A stretch of 64,000 nt of DNA, taken from positions 62,001 through 126,000 of the forward strand of contig NZ_PTJD01000012.1 of the NCBI RefSeq assembly GCF_002934625.1. Direction: 5' to 3'. The notes beneath the pieces were generated by a model that searched no databases, was not told the origin of the DNA, and worked only from the letters and a program-made list of their open reading frames with translations. Both the position numbers and the translations under genes were made by a program. Within the stretch, counting starts at the first letter, position 1; the number at the start of each line of letters is the position of its first letter. This document shows positions 25,228-34,478 of this stretch, one piece after another. This DNA is from Kineococcus xinjiangensis (GTDB lineage: Bacteria; Actinomycetota; Actinomycetes; Actinomycetales; Kineococcaceae).

Positions 25228-26865
25228 TCACTCTTCGTGCACCGTTCCGCCTGTCACGCGCCAGCGGCGGGTCGTCGTCACCGCGTCCAGCATCCGCCGG
25301 TCGTGGGTCACCAGCAGCAGCGTTCCAGGGTAGGACTCCAGGGCCTGCTCGAGCTGCTCGATCGCCGGCAGGTCCAGGTGGTTCGTGGGCTCGTCCAGCA
25401 CCAGCAGGTTCACCCCCCGCCCCTGCAGCAGCGCCAGCGCCGCGCGGGTGCGCTCACCCGGCGACAGCTCCGCGGCCGGCCGCAGGACGTGCGCCGCGCC
25501 CAGCCCGAACTTCGCCAGCAGCGTCCGCACCTCCGCCGTCGCCATCTCCGGCACCGCGTCCGCGAACGCCCGCACCAGGGGGTCCGGTCCCAGGAACAGA
25601 CCCCGCGCCTGGTCGACCTCCCCCACGACGACCCCCGCTCCCAGCGACGCCGAACCCGAGTCCGGCGCGAGCCGGCCCAGCAGCGTCGCCAGCAGCGTCG
25701 ACTTCCCCGAGCCGTTCGGCCCCGTCACGGCGATGCGGTCCGCCCAGTCCACCTGCAGGTCCACCGGACCCAGCGCGAAGCCCCCACGCCGGACCACCAC
25801 CTGCCGCAGCGTCGCCACCACCGCCCCGGCCCGCGGCGCGGCGGCGATGCTCATCTGCAGCTGCCACTCCTTGCGGGGCTCCTCGACGACCTCCAGCCGC
25901 TCGATCCGCCGCTCCGTCTGGCGGGCCTTCGCCGCCTGCTTCTCCGTGGCCTCGCTGCGGAACTTGCGGCCGATCTTGTCGTTGTCCTTCACCTTGCGCC
26001 GAGCGTTCTTCACGCCCTTCTCCATCCACGCCCGCTGCGCGTGCGCCCGCGACTCCAGCCCCGTCCGGGTGTCGGCGTACTCCTCGAACTCCTCGCGGGC
26101 GTGGCGGCGCTGGACCTCCCGCTCCTCCAGGTACGCCTCGTAGCCGCCGCCGACCACCCGGACGAGCTGCTGCGCGAGGTCCAGCTCGACCACCCGGTCC
26201 ACCGTCCGGGCCAGGAACTCCCGGTCGTGGCTGACCAGCACGGTGCCCGCCCGCAGCTGCTGCACGAACCGCTCCAGGCGGGCGAGGCCGTCCAGGTCCA
26301 GGTCGTTGGTGGGCTCGTCCAGCAGGAAGACGTCGAACCGGCTCAGCAGCAGCGACGCCAGACCCGCCCGTGCCGCCTGCCCCCCGGACAGCGCCGTCAT
26401 CGGCAGCTCCAGGGAGACGTCGAGGCCGAGGTCGGCGGCCACCTCCGCGCTGCGCTCGTCGAGGTCGGCGCCGCCGAGGCCGAGCCAGCGCTCCAGCGCC
26501 TCGGAGTAGGAGTCGTCCGAGCCCGGCGCGCCCTCGGCCAGCCGCTGCGCCGCGGCGTCCATCGCGTCCTGGGCAGCGGTCACGCCCGTGCGCCGCGCGA
26601 GGAACTGCGCGACCGTCTCGCCCGGCCGGCGCTCGGGCTCCTGCGGCAGGTAGCCGACCGCGGCCGTGGGCGGGCTGAGCGAGATCGAGCCCGCCGCGGG
26701 CGCGTCCAACCCCGCCATCAGGCGCAGCAGCGTGGACTTGCCCGCTCCGTTGGCGCCCACGAGGCCCACGACGTCACCGGGGGCGACGACCAGGTCGAGG
26801 CCGGAGAAGAGGATCCGCTCCCCGTGGCCGGCGGCGAGGTCCTTGGCGACGAGGGTGGCGCTCAC
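25228..26865 (-). CDS. ABC-F family ATPase (ribosome-associated type)
   Basis: A 545-residue protein with two ABC ATPase domains and no membrane part. First domain: Walker A GANGAGKST (near residue 39), signature LSGGQAARAG and Walker B FLLDEPTNDLDL. Second domain: Walker A GPNGSGKST, the weaker signature LSPGERTRAA and LLVLDEPTNHLDL. Between them is a charged helical linker (about 265-330) rich in Arg and Lys (ARRKVKDNDKIGRKFRSEA), the part that reaches into the ribosome in ABC-F factors. Members either tune translation or protect ribosomes from antibiotics; this sequence alone does not decide. GTG 26865 is chosen for its upstream -10 box; the frame extends to 26982 across a terminator. Confidence 0.86.
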   Translation of the reverse strand: MSATLVAKDLAAGHGERILFSGLDLVVAPGDVVGLVGANGAGKSTLLRLMAGLDAPAAGSISLSPPTAAVGYLPQEPERRPGETVAQFLARRTGVTAAQDAMDAAAQRLAEGAPGSDDSYSEALERWLGLGGADLDERSAEVAADLGLDVSLELPMTALSGGQAARAGLASLLLSRFDVFLLDEPTNDLDLDGLARLERFVQQLRAGTVLVSHDREFLARTVDRVVELDLAQQLVRVVGGGYEAYLEEREVQRRHAREEFEEYADTRTGLESRAHAQRAWMEKGVKNARRKVKDNDKIGRKFRSEATEKQAAKARQTERRIERLEVVEEPRKEWQLQMSIAAAPRAGAVVATLRQVVVRRGGFALGPVDLQVDWADRIAVTGPNGSGKSTLLATLLGRLAPDSGSASLGAGVVVGEVDQARGLFLGPDPLVRAFADAVPEMATAEVRTLLAKFGLGAAHVLRPAAELSPGERTRAALALLQGRGVNLLVLDEPTNHLDLPAIEQLEQALESYPGTLLLVTHDRRMLDAVTTTRRWRVTGGTVHEE

Positions 26866-26871
26866 GGCCCC

Positions 26872-26877
26872 ATCGTC
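26872..26877 (-). promoter_or_regulatory. -10 box GACGAT for the ABC-F gene
   Basis: On the minus strand, six bases before GTG 26865. It fixes the start downstream of the hairpin at 26928-26971. Confidence 0.45.
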
Positions 26878-26927
26878 GCAGCCCGCCCGGGCGGTTCCCG
26901 CCGCGAGCCGCTCCGCACGATCCTGAC

Positions 26928-26971
26928 GGGATCCACGGGTGCGACACCTCGGTGTCGCACCCGTGGATCCC
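26928..26971. terminator. Perfect 21-bp hairpin
   Basis: Arms 26928-26948 and 26951-26971 are exact inverted repeats around a 2-base loop (TC). It starts seven bases beyond the stop of the leftward small gene and ends 62 bases before the ABC-F start codon, so it should isolate the two. Confidence 0.8.
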
Positions 26972-26978
26972 GCGGGGA

Positions 26979-27098
26979 TCAAGCGTCCTCGGCCGTCTCC
27001 TCCGGCTCGAAGGTGCTCGGCTCGTCGCTCGCGCCGATGCCCACCCCCGTCTCCGGGTTCGGGATGCCGTTCTTCTCGTCGTCCTCGCGTCCGCTCAT
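26979..27098 (-). CDS. Small acidic protein, 39 residues
   Basis: A short gene, ATG 27098 to TGA 26979. The protein is acidic, with the string NPETGVGIG followed by EPSTFEPEE near the end. I recall similar short proteins with an ETGVG...TFEPEE pattern in other actinobacteria, but cannot verify it here. Support for a real gene: a CAGGCT -10 box exactly six bases upstream of ATG and a perfect terminator seven bases downstream. Function unknown. It has no signal peptide or membrane segment. Confidence 0.62.
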   Translation of the reverse strand: MSGREDDEKNGIPNPETGVGIGASDEPSTFEPEETAEDA

Positions 27099-27104
27099 GG
27101 ATCC

Positions 27105-27110
27105 AGCCTG
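27105..27110 (-). promoter_or_regulatory. -10 box CAGGCT for the small acidic protein gene
   Basis: On the minus strand, six bases before ATG 27098, without a ribosome site. Confidence 0.45.
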
Positions 27111-27142
27111 CCCGCGGCCCGGACCGCCCACCACCCGGCGGA

Positions 27143-27835
27143 TCACCGGTCGGCGGCGCCCGCGCGTCGCAGCACCTGCTCGATCTCGCCCGCGTGCGCC
27201 CCGCGCCAGTACACCCGCCCGCACCCGGTGCACTCGCGGAACTCCTCGTAGCTGCGCCAGGTGCCCGGCGGCACCCGGTGCGCCACCTCCGCCTTCGCCA
27301 CGTCCTGCAGCACCCCGTTGCAGGCGGGGCAGCGCGACAGCGGCGCCAGGGCGGGGGCGAAGCGGTCGAGGACGTCGTCGAGCTGCGCGGCCGGGGCGCT
27401 CCCGCGCACCAGCGCCCCGCGCGGCAGGGCCCGGCGCATGAGCAGCCCGCGGTCCTGGGTGAGCAGCACCCGGTTCTCCGCCACGGCCTGCTCGACCAGT
27501 TCCGGGTCGGTGGCGTCGTTGCGGTAGGCGGCGTCCAGCCCCAGCAGCCGCAACCGGCGGGCCAGCGTGCCGTGGTGGACGTCGAGGAGGAAGCCGCCCG
27601 CCGGCACCGCCTCCGGCCGGGACACCGGCTCGACCTCCAGTCGCGACCCCGCCGGGACCGGGGTGCCGGGGCCGGCGGGTGCCCCGTCCAGCAGGATCCG
27701 GCCCACCTCGGTCAGCGGGACCCCGGCCGACTGCACGAGGTGCCCGGCGCTCGCCCCGGCCTCGGCGCTGCGCACCGCACCCGTCGTGCGGGCGGGACGG
27801 GGCAGCAGGAAGCGCAGCGGCCCGGCGAGCAGCAC
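27143..27835 (-). CDS. Ubiquitin-like plus Mut7-C RNase-domain protein
   Basis: A 230-residue protein with an N-terminal ubiquitin/ThiS-like fold (about residues 1-75: LRFLLP, then GVPLTEVGRILLDG and PVPAGSRLEVEPV) joined to a Mut7-C domain (about 80-225). The latter shows the PIN-like start FLLDVHHGTLARRLRLLGLDAAYRND with Asp residues, then LLTQDRGLLMRR, and a C-terminal zinc ribbon with CPACNG and CTGCGRVYW. Mut7-C proteins are predicted RNases; the biological target is not known. The GTG start has no strong ribosome site, so an earlier start is possible. It lies 55 bases after asd in the same direction. Confidence 0.8.
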   Translation of the reverse strand: MLLAGPLRFLLPRPARTTGAVRSAEAGASAGHLVQSAGVPLTEVGRILLDGAPAGPGTPVPAGSRLEVEPVSRPEAVPAGGFLLDVHHGTLARRLRLLGLDAAYRNDATDPELVEQAVAENRVLLTQDRGLLMRRALPRGALVRGSAPAAQLDDVLDRFAPALAPLSRCPACNGVLQDVAKAEVAHRVPPGTWRSYEEFRECTGCGRVYWRGAHAGEIEQVLRRAGAADR

Positions 27836-27890
27836 CTCGATGCCGCTCGCCGGGCCGCCGGCGCGCTGGGGGGAACTCAGGTCGCGGACC

Positions 27891-29009
27891 TCAGGCGGTG
27901 AACTCGGCCGCGAGGAGCTCCGCGATCTGCGCGGTGTTCAGCGCCGCCCCCTTGCGGAGGTTGTCGCCGCACACGAACAGGTCGAGGGTGTTGGGGAAGT
28001 CCAGCGCCTGGCGCAGCCGGCCCACCACCGTGGGGTCACCGCCGACGGTGCCGGCGGGCGTCGGGAAGACCCCGGCGGCGAGGTCGTCGAGGACCTCCAC
28101 GCTGGGGGCGGCCTCCAGCGCGGCGCGCGCCTCCTCGACGGTGATCTCCTCCGCGAAGGTGGCGTGCACGGCGAGGGAGTGGGTGGTCTGCACGGGCACC
28201 CGCACGCAGGTGGCGGAGACCCTCAGGTCCGGGATGCCGAGGATCTTGCGGGACTCGTTGCGGACCTTCAGCTCCTCGCTGGTCCAGCCGCCGTCCTTCA
28301 CGGACCCGGCGACGGGGACCACGTTGAGGGCCAGCGGAGCAGGGAAGGGGGACGGCCCGTCGCCGAGCTTGGCGGCGACGGCCTCCGCGACGTCCCCGGC
28401 CCGCTGCCCGAGGCCGCGGTTCCCGGCGACGACCTCCAGCTCGTCGTAGAGGCGGTCCACGCCGGGCTGCCCCGCGCCGGAGGCGGCCTGGTAGGAGGCG
28501 ACGACGAGCTCGGTGAGCCGCCAGCGGGCGTGCAGGGCGCCGAGGGCGTCCATCATCGTCAGGGTCGTGCAGTTGGGGTTGGAGATGATCCCCTTGGGCC
28601 GGTTGCGGGCCTGCTCGCCGTTGACCTCCGGCACCACGAGCGGCACGTCGGGGTCCATGCGGAAGGCGCCGGAGTTGTCCACGGCCACCGCGCCGCGCTC
28701 CACCGCGATCGGCGCCCACTCGGCGGAGACCTCGTCAGGCACGTCGAACATCGCGACGTCCACGCCGTCGAAGACCTCGGGGGTCAGGGCCTGCACGACG
28801 ACGTCCTCGCCGCGCACGCGCAGCACCTTGCCGGCGGAGCGGGCGGAGGCGACGAGGCGGATCTCGCCCCACACGTCCTCGCGCTCGGTGAGGATCCCGA
28901 GCATCACCGAGCCGACGGCGCCCGTGGCCCCGACGACGGCGAGGGTGGGCTTGCCGTTCCTGCGGCCGGTGCCGTTCTGGTCGCTCACGGTGCTCTCCTG
29001 GGTGCTCAT
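27891..29009 (-). CDS. asd: Aspartate-semialdehyde dehydrogenase
   Basis: Converts L-aspartyl-4-phosphate to aspartate semialdehyde with NADPH, the second step to lysine, diaminopimelate, threonine and methionine. The 372-residue protein has the nucleotide-binding start [15 protein letters not shown], the catalytic Cys in ISNPNCTTL (near residue 150), [10 protein letters not shown] with the catalytic Gln, and a His-containing [11 protein letters not shown]. An extra 20-residue N-terminal leader precedes the usual start; ATG 29009 overlaps the lysC stop as ATGA, while in-frame GTG 28988 is an alternative. Translational coupling to lysC is expected. Confidence 0.93.
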   Translation of the reverse strand: MSTQESTVSDQNGTGRRNGKPTLAVVGATGAVGSVMLGILTEREDVWGEIRLVASARSAGKVLRVRGEDVVVQALTPEVFDGVDVAMFDVPDEVSAEWAPIAVERGAVAVDNSGAFRMDPDVPLVVPEVNGEQARNRPKGIISNPNCTTLTMMDALGALHARWRLTELVVASYQAASGAGQPGVDRLYDELEVVAGNRGLGQRAGDVAEAVAAKLGDGPSPFPAPLALNVVPVAGSVKDGGWTSEELKVRNESRKILGIPDLRVSATCVRVPVQTTHSLAVHATFAEEITVEEARAALEAAPSVEVLDDLAAGVFPTPAGTVGGDPTVVGRLRQALDFPNTLDLFVCGDNLRKGAALNTAQIAELLAAEFTA

Positions 29010-29524
29010 CGTCCGGTCCCTCCGTACACCGTGGCCTCGGCCTCGCCGTCCAGCTCGAACGCGCTGTGGACGGCGCGCACGGCGTCGTCCAGCTCGTCCG
29101 CGCGCGTCACGACGGAGATGCGGATCTCCGACGTGCTGATCATCTCCATGTTGATCTTCCGCTCGCCCAGCGCCTTGAAGAACTTCGCGGAGACGCCGGG
29201 GTGCGAGCGCATCCCCACCCCGATGAGCGAGACCTTGCCGATCTGGTCGTCGTACTCCAGGCGCTCGAACCCGATCGCGGCCTTGACCCGGTCCAGGGCG
29301 GCCACGGCCGTCTGCCCCTCGGCCTTCGGCAGGGTGAACGAGACGTCGGTGCGGCCGGAGGCGGCCACCGACACGTTCTGCACGATCATGTCGATGTTGA
29401 TCTCCGCCTCGGCGACGGCCTCGAAGATCTGCGCGGCGGTGCCGGGGGTGTCCGGCACCCCCACCACGGTGATCTTCGCCTCGCTGCGGTCGTGCGCGAC
29501 CCCGGCGATGATCGGCTGCTCCAC
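29006..29524 (-). CDS. lysC: Aspartate kinase beta subunit (in-frame internal start of lysC)
   Basis: An in-frame GTG at 29524 is preceded by AGGAGGG five bases upstream, a far better ribosome site than the main start has. Translation gives 172 residues covering the two ACT domains (start [19 protein letters not shown]). In Corynebacterium glutamicum and Bacillus, lysC makes the beta subunit in this way, and the C. glutamicum beta subunit is about the same length. The product would form an alpha2-beta2 regulatory complex. The internal ribosome site is seen; use of the start is inferred from the family. Confidence 0.7.
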   Translation of the reverse strand: MEQPIIAGVAHDRSEAKITVVGVPDTPGTAAQIFEAVAEAEINIDMIVQNVSVAASGRTDVSFTLPKAEGQTAVAALDRVKAAIGFERLEYDDQIGKVSLIGVGMRSHPGVSAKFFKALGERKINMEMISTSEIRISVVTRADELDDAVRAVHSAFELDGEAEATVYGGTGR

Positions 29525-30307
29525 GGTGCCCTCCTGGCTGGACTGGGGGTTCGACGTCAGGTGCGCGGGGACCGGGCCGTCGGTCACCCAGGTGCCCTCG
29601 TGGTGGCTGAAGGAGGAGCGCACGTGGATGGGCAGGTCGTAGTTCCGGGCGTACTCGACGCACCGCAGCATGAGGATCTTCGCGCCGTTGGCCGCCATCT
29701 CCAGCATCTCCTCGCTGGTGATGCGGTCGATCTTGCGGGCGGTCGGCACGATGCGCGGGTCGGCGGTGTAGACGCCGTCCACGTCGGTGTAGATCTCGCA
29801 GACGTCCGCCTTGAGCGCGGCGGCCAGCGCCACGGCGGTGGTGTCGGAGCCGCCCCGGCCGAGCGTGGTGATGTCCTTGGTGTCCTGGCTGACGCCCTGG
29901 AACCCGGCGACGATCGCGATCGCGTCCTCGTCGAGGGCGGTGCGGATGCGCCCCGGCGTCACGTCGATGATCCGCGCCTTGCCGTGCGCGGAGTCGGTGA
30001 TGACGCCCGCCTGGCTGCCGGTGAAGGAGCGCGCCTCCAGGCCGAGGTTGTTGATGGCCATGGCCAGCACCGCCATCGAGATGCGCTCACCGGAGGTGAG
30101 GAGCATGTCGAGCTCGCGGGCCGGCGGCATCGGCGTGACCTGCTGCGCGAGGTCGATCAGCTCGTCCGTCGTGTCGCCCATCGCGGAGACGACCACGACC
30201 ACGTCGTGACCGGCCCGCTTCGTCTCGGCGATGCGCCGGGCGACGCGCTTGACCCCCTCGGCGTCTGCGACCGAGGAACCGCCGTACTTCTGCACCACGA
30301 GAGCCAC
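29006..30307 (-). CDS. lysC: Aspartate kinase, alpha subunit
   Basis: Phosphorylates aspartate with ATP at the head of the aspartate pathway. The 433-residue protein begins [15 protein letters not shown], the kinase signature, with the substrate-binding [15 protein letters not shown], and ends in two ACT domains (from about residue 265) that bind lysine or threonine as feedback effectors. GTG 30307 is preceded on the minus strand by TAGGAT eight bases upstream. The last 172 codons can also be translated separately as a beta subunit (see the entry at 29006-29524). Followed by asd with a 4-base overlap. Confidence 0.94.
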   Translation of the reverse strand: MALVVQKYGGSSVADAEGVKRVARRIAETKRAGHDVVVVVSAMGDTTDELIDLAQQVTPMPPARELDMLLTSGERISMAVLAMAINNLGLEARSFTGSQAGVITDSAHGKARIIDVTPGRIRTALDEDAIAIVAGFQGVSQDTKDITTLGRGGSDTTAVALAAALKADVCEIYTDVDGVYTADPRIVPTARKIDRITSEEMLEMAANGAKILMLRCVEYARNYDLPIHVRSSFSHHEGTWVTDGPVPAHLTSNPQSSQEGTVEQPIIAGVAHDRSEAKITVVGVPDTPGTAAQIFEAVAEAEINIDMIVQNVSVAASGRTDVSFTLPKAEGQTAVAALDRVKAAIGFERLEYDDQIGKVSLIGVGMRSHPGVSAKFFKALGERKINMEMISTSEIRISVVTRADELDDAVRAVHSAFELDGEAEATVYGGTGR

Positions 30308-30315
30308 GAGGCACC

Positions 30316-30321
30316 ATCCTA
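30316..30321 (-). promoter_or_regulatory. -10 box TAGGAT for lysC
   Basis: On the minus strand, eight bases before GTG 30307. No ribosome site is seen for that GTG. Confidence 0.4.
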
Positions 30322-30416
30322 CTGAGCCGCAGAAGTACTTCCGACCAGTTTTCAGTGCAGCGGGCCGAACAGGGGAGAAGGCCGGAAAGTTTCCGGTCCC
30401 ACGGGGTTCCGGGCGC

Positions 30417-30983
30417 TCAGAGCGAGTGCAGGGCGTCGAACTCCGCACCCGCGGCGACCTCGGCGTCCACGTCCAGGCGCAGGTGGGCCAGCAGCGACTG
30501 CAGCGTCCGCAGCGCGGCCGTGCCCCGCAGCCCCCACGAGGACAGGTACGAGAACTGCCACCACCACAGCGCCTCCTCGACCCGGCCCGCCTGGTGGTGG
30601 CGCAGCCCGTGGACGAGGTCGGCGGCGACGCTGGCGAGGTCGTCGGACAGCGACCCCGGCACCAGCCGCGCATCGGTCAGCGGGTCCGCCACGTCGGCGT
30701 ACTCGTCGAGGCCCTCCAGGACGTTGGCCAGGCCGACGCGCACGGGGTCGATGTCCGGGTCGGGACCGGAGTCGGGCTCGAACCGCTCCACCGGCACGAA
30801 GTCGCCGATCGCGCCCAGGCGCGCACCCGTGAGCAGCACCTGGCTGACGGCCAGGAGCAGCACCGAGATCGCGGTGTCGTTCATGCGGCCCGTCGCGACC
30901 TCGGTGACGGCGTCCAGGTACCCCTGGGCCTCCAGCGCGGTGGTGCCCGCGACGGCCAGCAGTTCCAGGTCCTGCTCAGGCAT
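30417..30983 (-). CDS. DUF5063 protein
   Basis: A 188-residue acidic, helix-rich protein of the actinobacterial DUF5063 family, with the hallmark [29 protein letters not shown] near the C-terminus. ATG 30983 lies inside the end of recR (8-base overlap) and has GGAGG upstream, so it is co-translated with recR. Function unknown; persistent pairing with recR and dnaX hints at a link to that cluster but proves nothing. The gap of about 110 bases before lysC holds no obvious terminator. Confidence 0.8.
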   Translation of the reverse strand: MPEQDLELLAVAGTTALEAQGYLDAVTEVATGRMNDTAISVLLLAVSQVLLTGARLGAIGDFVPVERFEPDSGPDPDIDPVRVGLANVLEGLDEYADVADPLTDARLVPGSLSDDLASVAADLVHGLRHHQAGRVEEALWWWQFSYLSSWGLRGTAALRTLQSLLAHLRLDVDAEVAAGAEFDALHSL

Positions 30984-31575
30984 CAAGTGACCTCCTGCCA
31001 GCGAATGCTCTGCCGAGCGTAACTTCATCGGCGTACTCGAGGTCACCGCCCACCGGCAGCCCGGACGCCAGCCGCGTCACCCGCAGACCCATCGGGCGCA
31101 GCAGGCGGGCGAGGTACGTCGCGGTGGCCTCGCCCTCCAGGTTCGGGTCCGTGGCGAGGATGACCTCCTGCACCTCGCCGTCGGACAGCCTGCTCAGCAG
31201 TTCCCGCATGCGCAGGTCGTCCGGGCCCACGCCCTCCATGGGGCTGATGGCGCCGCCCAGGACGTGGTACCTGCCGCGGAACTCCCGCGTGCGCTCGATG
31301 GCGACGACGTCCTTGGACTCCTCCACCACGCAGATGACCGAGACGTCGCGGCGGGGGTCGCGGCACACCCGGCAGCGCGCCTCCTCCGCCACGTTCCCGC
31401 AGACCTCGCAGAAGCGGACCCGCGTCTTCACCTCGGTGAGGACGTGGGCGAGCCGCTGCACGTCCGCGGGGTCCGCCTGCAGCAGGTGGAAGGCGATCCG
31501 CTGCGCGCTCTTGGGACCCACTCCGGGGAGCCGGCCCAGCTCGTCGATGAGGTCCTGGACCACTCCCTCGTACAC
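30976..31575 (-). CDS. recR: Recombination mediator protein RecR
   Basis: Helps load RecA on gapped DNA, together with RecO and RecF. The 199-residue protein shows, in order, the helix-hairpin-helix [20 protein letters not shown], the four-cysteine zinc finger [16 protein letters not shown] (near residues 56-71) and the Toprim domain with [33 protein letters not shown] and [18 protein letters not shown] 31575 has a TAGGCT -10 box seven bases upstream. It is downstream of dnaX in the same direction, the common bacterial order. Confidence 0.95.
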   Translation of the reverse strand: MYEGVVQDLIDELGRLPGVGPKSAQRIAFHLLQADPADVQRLAHVLTEVKTRVRFCEVCGNVAEEARCRVCRDPRRDVSVICVVEESKDVVAIERTREFRGRYHVLGGAISPMEGVGPDDLRMRELLSRLSDGEVQEVILATDPNLEGEATATYLARLLRPMGLRVTRLASGLPVGGDLEYADEVTLGRAFAGRRSLDA

Positions 31576-31582
31576 GGACCGC

Positions 31583-31588
31583 AGCCTA
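31583..31588 (-). promoter_or_regulatory. -10 box TAGGCT for recR
   Basis: On the minus strand, seven bases before GTG 31575; suggests recR can be expressed apart from dnaX. Confidence 0.42.
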
Positions 31589-31662
31589 CGTCCTGGGGCG
31601 GACAGCGCAGCCCGGCCGGGAGCCGCCCGGGCGGGCTGCGTCCGGGGCGGTGACGGCCGCAG

Positions 31663-34101
31663 CTACTCGTCGGTGGAGATGACCCGCCCGCCGAGGATCT
31701 GCTCGACGACCGCCGGCCCCATCAGCGGGGAGTCCTCGGCGTCGACGTCGTCGCGGCTCGGCTCGTCGTCCGCCGGGGCCGCCGGGGCCGCCGGGGCCGC
31801 CGCGGGCGGCGAGGAAGGTGCGACGGGGCGCTGACGCGGGCCCGGACCCGACGGTGCGGGGCGCGCCGCGGGACGCCCGGTGGGGACCTGGGCGGGGGTG
31901 GCCTGGGCGGGGGCGGGCTGCTCGGGGGTGGGCTGCTCGGGGCGGCTGCGGCGGGGGGCGCTGAGCTGCTCCTCCCCGGGGTCGTCGATCGGCGCGTCGG
32001 GCCACGGGATGTCGTCGTCCGGCCCGGGCACGACCGCGGCCGGGGGCTCGGGCGCGGGCCCGGCCTGGCGTGCGGGCTGCTCGGGGCGGCCCGGCTGCGA
32101 CGGGGCGGCGGTGGGAGGTCCGCCCGCTGGGGGGCCGGCCGGGGTGCGCTGCGGCTGGGCGGGCTGTGGCGGAGTCTGCTGCGGCTGGGTGGGCTGCGGC
32201 TGGGTGGTGCGCGGGGCGGCGCTGCGGGGGGCGGGACGGGCGGGACCGCGCCGCCCGCCCTGCGGCCCGCCGGCGGACTGCCCGTCGGCCGAGACCGCCT
32301 CCACGCGGCAGTCGAGGCCGGTGGCGTCCAGCAGCGCCTCGCGCAGGTAGTCCGCGTACGTCCCGCGGGAGAACGTCGCGGCGAGCCCGGAGGTCTTGAA
32401 CTGCAGGGTGAGGACGCCGCCGCGGCAGCCCGCGACGGTCGCGCTCTCCGAGACCAGGGTCCAGGCCCCCCGCTTCAGCCGGAAGAGCCGGTCCAGCACG
32501 TCCGTCCAGAGGCGGCGGACCACCTCGACCTCCTCGCCGCCACCGGTGGGCGGGGCGGGCGCCGCGGCGGGCACCTCGGCGGCACCGTCGGCCGGGGCCG
32601 GGGTCTGCCCCGGCGCTGCCCCGCTGCCGGGGAGGCGCGTCGTCGGCCAGCCGTCGGCGGTGCCGGCCTGCGCGGGCGCCGGATCGGCAGCCGGTGCCTG
32701 GGCCGCCGGTGCCGGAGCCTGGGTCGCCGGTGCCTGGGGAGGAGTCGGAGCTGCAGCCGGGGCCGCCGCGGGTGCAGCCACCTCGGGCGCCTCGGCCTCG
32801 GGTGCCTCGGCCTCGGGGGTGGCGGCCTCGGGTGCCTCGGCCTCGGGGGTGGCGGGCGCGGGGGCCGGAGCGGCGCTCGGTGCGGCACCGGCAGGCGGCC
32901 CGACCCGGGGTGCGGGCGCGAGAGGAGCGGTAGCGGCCGGCGCCCCGGCGGCCAGGCGGCGCTCCAGCCGGTCGACCCGAGCACCCAGACCGTCGGCCCC
33001 GTCGGCGGCGGGCAGCAGCAGCCGCGCGCAGAGCAGCTCCAGCTGCAGCCGCGGCGAGGTGGCGCCGGTCATCTCCGCCAGCCCGGCGTTGACCACGTCG
33101 GCGGCCCGGGACAGCTCCGCGCGCCCGAAGTGGGCCGCCTGCGCGCGCAGCCGGTCCACCTGGTCCTCGGGCACGCCCAGCACCGCCGCCGCGTCGTCGG
33201 GCACCGCGGCGGTGATGACGAGGTCCCGCAGTCGCTGGAGGAGGTCGTCGGCGAAGCGCCGGGGCTCCTGCCCGGAGTCCACCACGCGCTCCACCACCCG
33301 GAAGACGGTGGCGGCGTCCTGAGCGGCGAGCCCCTCGACGACGTCGTCCAGCAGCGAGGCGTGGGTGTAGCCGAGCAGGGCGACCGCCCGGTCGTAGGTC
33401 AGGCCGTCCTGCCCCGCACCGGCGATGAGCTGGTCGAGCACCGACAGGGAGTCGCGGACCGAGCCCGCGCCCGCGCGGACCACCAGGGGCAGGACGCCCT
33501 TGCCGACGGGGACGTCCTCGCGCGTGCACAGCTCCTCCAGGTAGGCGGACAGCTGCGACGGCGGCACGAGGCGGAAGGGGTAGTGGTGGGTGCGGGAGCG
33601 GATGGTGGTGAGGACCTTGTCCGGCTCCGTGGTGGCGAAGACGAACTTCACGTGCGGCGGCGGTTCCTCCACGGTCTTCAGCAGGGCGTTGAAGCCGTGC
33701 GGGGTGACCATGTGGGCCTCGTCGAGGATGTAGATCTTGAAGCGGTCCCTCGCCGGGGCGAAGGTGGCGCGCTCGCGCAGGTCGCGGGCGTCGTCCACCC
33801 CGCCGTGGCTGGCGGCGTCGATCTCGACGACGTCGATGCTGCCCGGCCCGCCGCGCGCCAGCTCGCGGCAGGAGTCGCAGACCCCGCACGGGGTGGGGGT
33901 GGGGCCCTGGGCGCAGTTGAGGCAGCGGGCGAGGATGCGGGCGCTGGTCGTCTTGCCGCAGCCGCGGGGGCCGGAGAAGAGGTAGGCGTGGGTGATGCGG
34001 CCCTTGCCCAGGGCCTGCATCAGCGGGCCCGTCACGTGCTCCTGACCGATGACCTCGGCGAAGGACTCCGGGCGGTACCGGCGGTACAGGGCGGTGGACA
34101 C
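31663..34101 (-). CDS. dnaX: DNA polymerase III subunits gamma/tau
   Basis: The clamp-loader ATPase and fork organiser. Of 812 residues, the first 370 or so are the AAA+ core: RYRPESFAEVIGQEHV, Walker A GPRGCGKTTSA, a zinc module with C-C-C-C spread over LARCLNCAQG and CGVCDSC, DEAH in ILDEAHMVTP, and the sensor region FATTEPDKVLTTIRSRT. An Ala/Pro/Glu-rich linker of about 120 residues follows (repeats of PEAEA), then a folded tau-like region (EVVRRLWTDVLDRLFRLKRG) and a second Pro/Gln-rich stretch before the conserved tail SPLMGPAVVEQILGGRVI. No slippery frameshift site is seen. The low-complexity parts make it longer than most homologues. Confidence 0.93.
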   Translation of the reverse strand: MSTALYRRYRPESFAEVIGQEHVTGPLMQALGKGRITHAYLFSGPRGCGKTTSARILARCLNCAQGPTPTPCGVCDSCRELARGGPGSIDVVEIDAASHGGVDDARDLRERATFAPARDRFKIYILDEAHMVTPHGFNALLKTVEEPPPHVKFVFATTEPDKVLTTIRSRTHHYPFRLVPPSQLSAYLEELCTREDVPVGKGVLPLVVRAGAGSVRDSLSVLDQLIAGAGQDGLTYDRAVALLGYTHASLLDDVVEGLAAQDAATVFRVVERVVDSGQEPRRFADDLLQRLRDLVITAAVPDDAAAVLGVPEDQVDRLRAQAAHFGRAELSRAADVVNAGLAEMTGATSPRLQLELLCARLLLPAADGADGLGARVDRLERRLAAGAPAATAPLAPAPRVGPPAGAAPSAAPAPAPATPEAEAPEAATPEAEAPEAEAPEVAAPAAAPAAAPTPPQAPATQAPAPAAQAPAADPAPAQAGTADGWPTTRLPGSGAAPGQTPAPADGAAEVPAAAPAPPTGGGEEVEVVRRLWTDVLDRLFRLKRGAWTLVSESATVAGCRGGVLTLQFKTSGLAATFSRGTYADYLREALLDATGLDCRVEAVSADGQSAGGPQGGRRGPARPAPRSAAPRTTQPQPTQPQQTPPQPAQPQRTPAGPPAGGPPTAAPSQPGRPEQPARQAGPAPEPPAAVVPGPDDDIPWPDAPIDDPGEEQLSAPRRSRPEQPTPEQPAPAQATPAQVPTGRPAARPAPSGPGPRQRPVAPSSPPAAAPAAPAAPADDEPSRDDVDAEDSPLMGPAVVEQILGGRVISTDE

Positions 34102-34107
34102 CCGCAG

Positions 34108-34113
34108 AGGCTA
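34108..34113 (-). promoter_or_regulatory. -10 box TAGCCT for dnaX
   Basis: On the minus strand, exactly six bases before GTG 34101, with no ribosome site. Confidence 0.5.
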
Positions 34114-34169
34114 GCTCTGCCGGACGACAGCCGGGGCCGCCCGTCGTCCGCACGGATGCGGACGTGCAG

Positions 34170-34258
34170 GACCCCCCGCGCACCTACCAGAGCCTCCCTA
34201 CCCTTGCTGCCTTCCGGCCCTGGGGGGGTTCAGCAGGATGGCACCACGCGGGGGGCCG
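34170..34258 (-). ncRNA. ffs: Small signal recognition particle RNA (4.5S type)
   Basis: On the minus strand the conserved domain IV reads GGCCGGAAGGCAGCAAGG with the asymmetric loop that binds Ffh, and the flanking strands pair into one long hairpin (GGCCCCCCGCG near 34258 with CGCGGGGGGTCC near 34170). The Alu domain is absent, as in other short bacterial SRP RNAs. Location just upstream of dnaX is common in actinobacteria. The ends are approximate. Confidence 0.9.
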
Positions 34259-34388
34259 CGCCCACTGTAGACCGCGCCGCGGGGCCGCGGCCAACCGCTC
34301 CCACCGCTCCCGGGTGCCGGTGCGTGCGCTGCGACGGCCCGCAGGCCCGGGGAGCACGCACCCCGACAGTCGCGGTAGGCTCCTCCAC

Positions 34389-34473
34389 GGAGGATTCGCC
34401 TAGTGGCCTATGGCGCACGCTTGGAAAGCGTGTTGGGTTAACGCCCTCAGGGGTTCAAATCCCCTATCCTCCG
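34389..34473 (+). tRNA. tRNA-Ser (anticodon GGA)
   Basis: An 85-base class II tRNA: acceptor GGAGGAT/ATCCTCC, anticodon loop TTGGAAA, a long variable arm and T loop GGTTCAAATCC. It reads UCC and UCU. CCA is not encoded. Confidence 0.95.
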
Positions 34474-34478
34474 CCCCC

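Noticed and set aside
31663-34101. Programmed frameshift in dnaX making gamma and tau
   Set aside because: I looked for an A-rich slippery site and found none; the frame is continuous and the conserved C-terminal tail is in frame.
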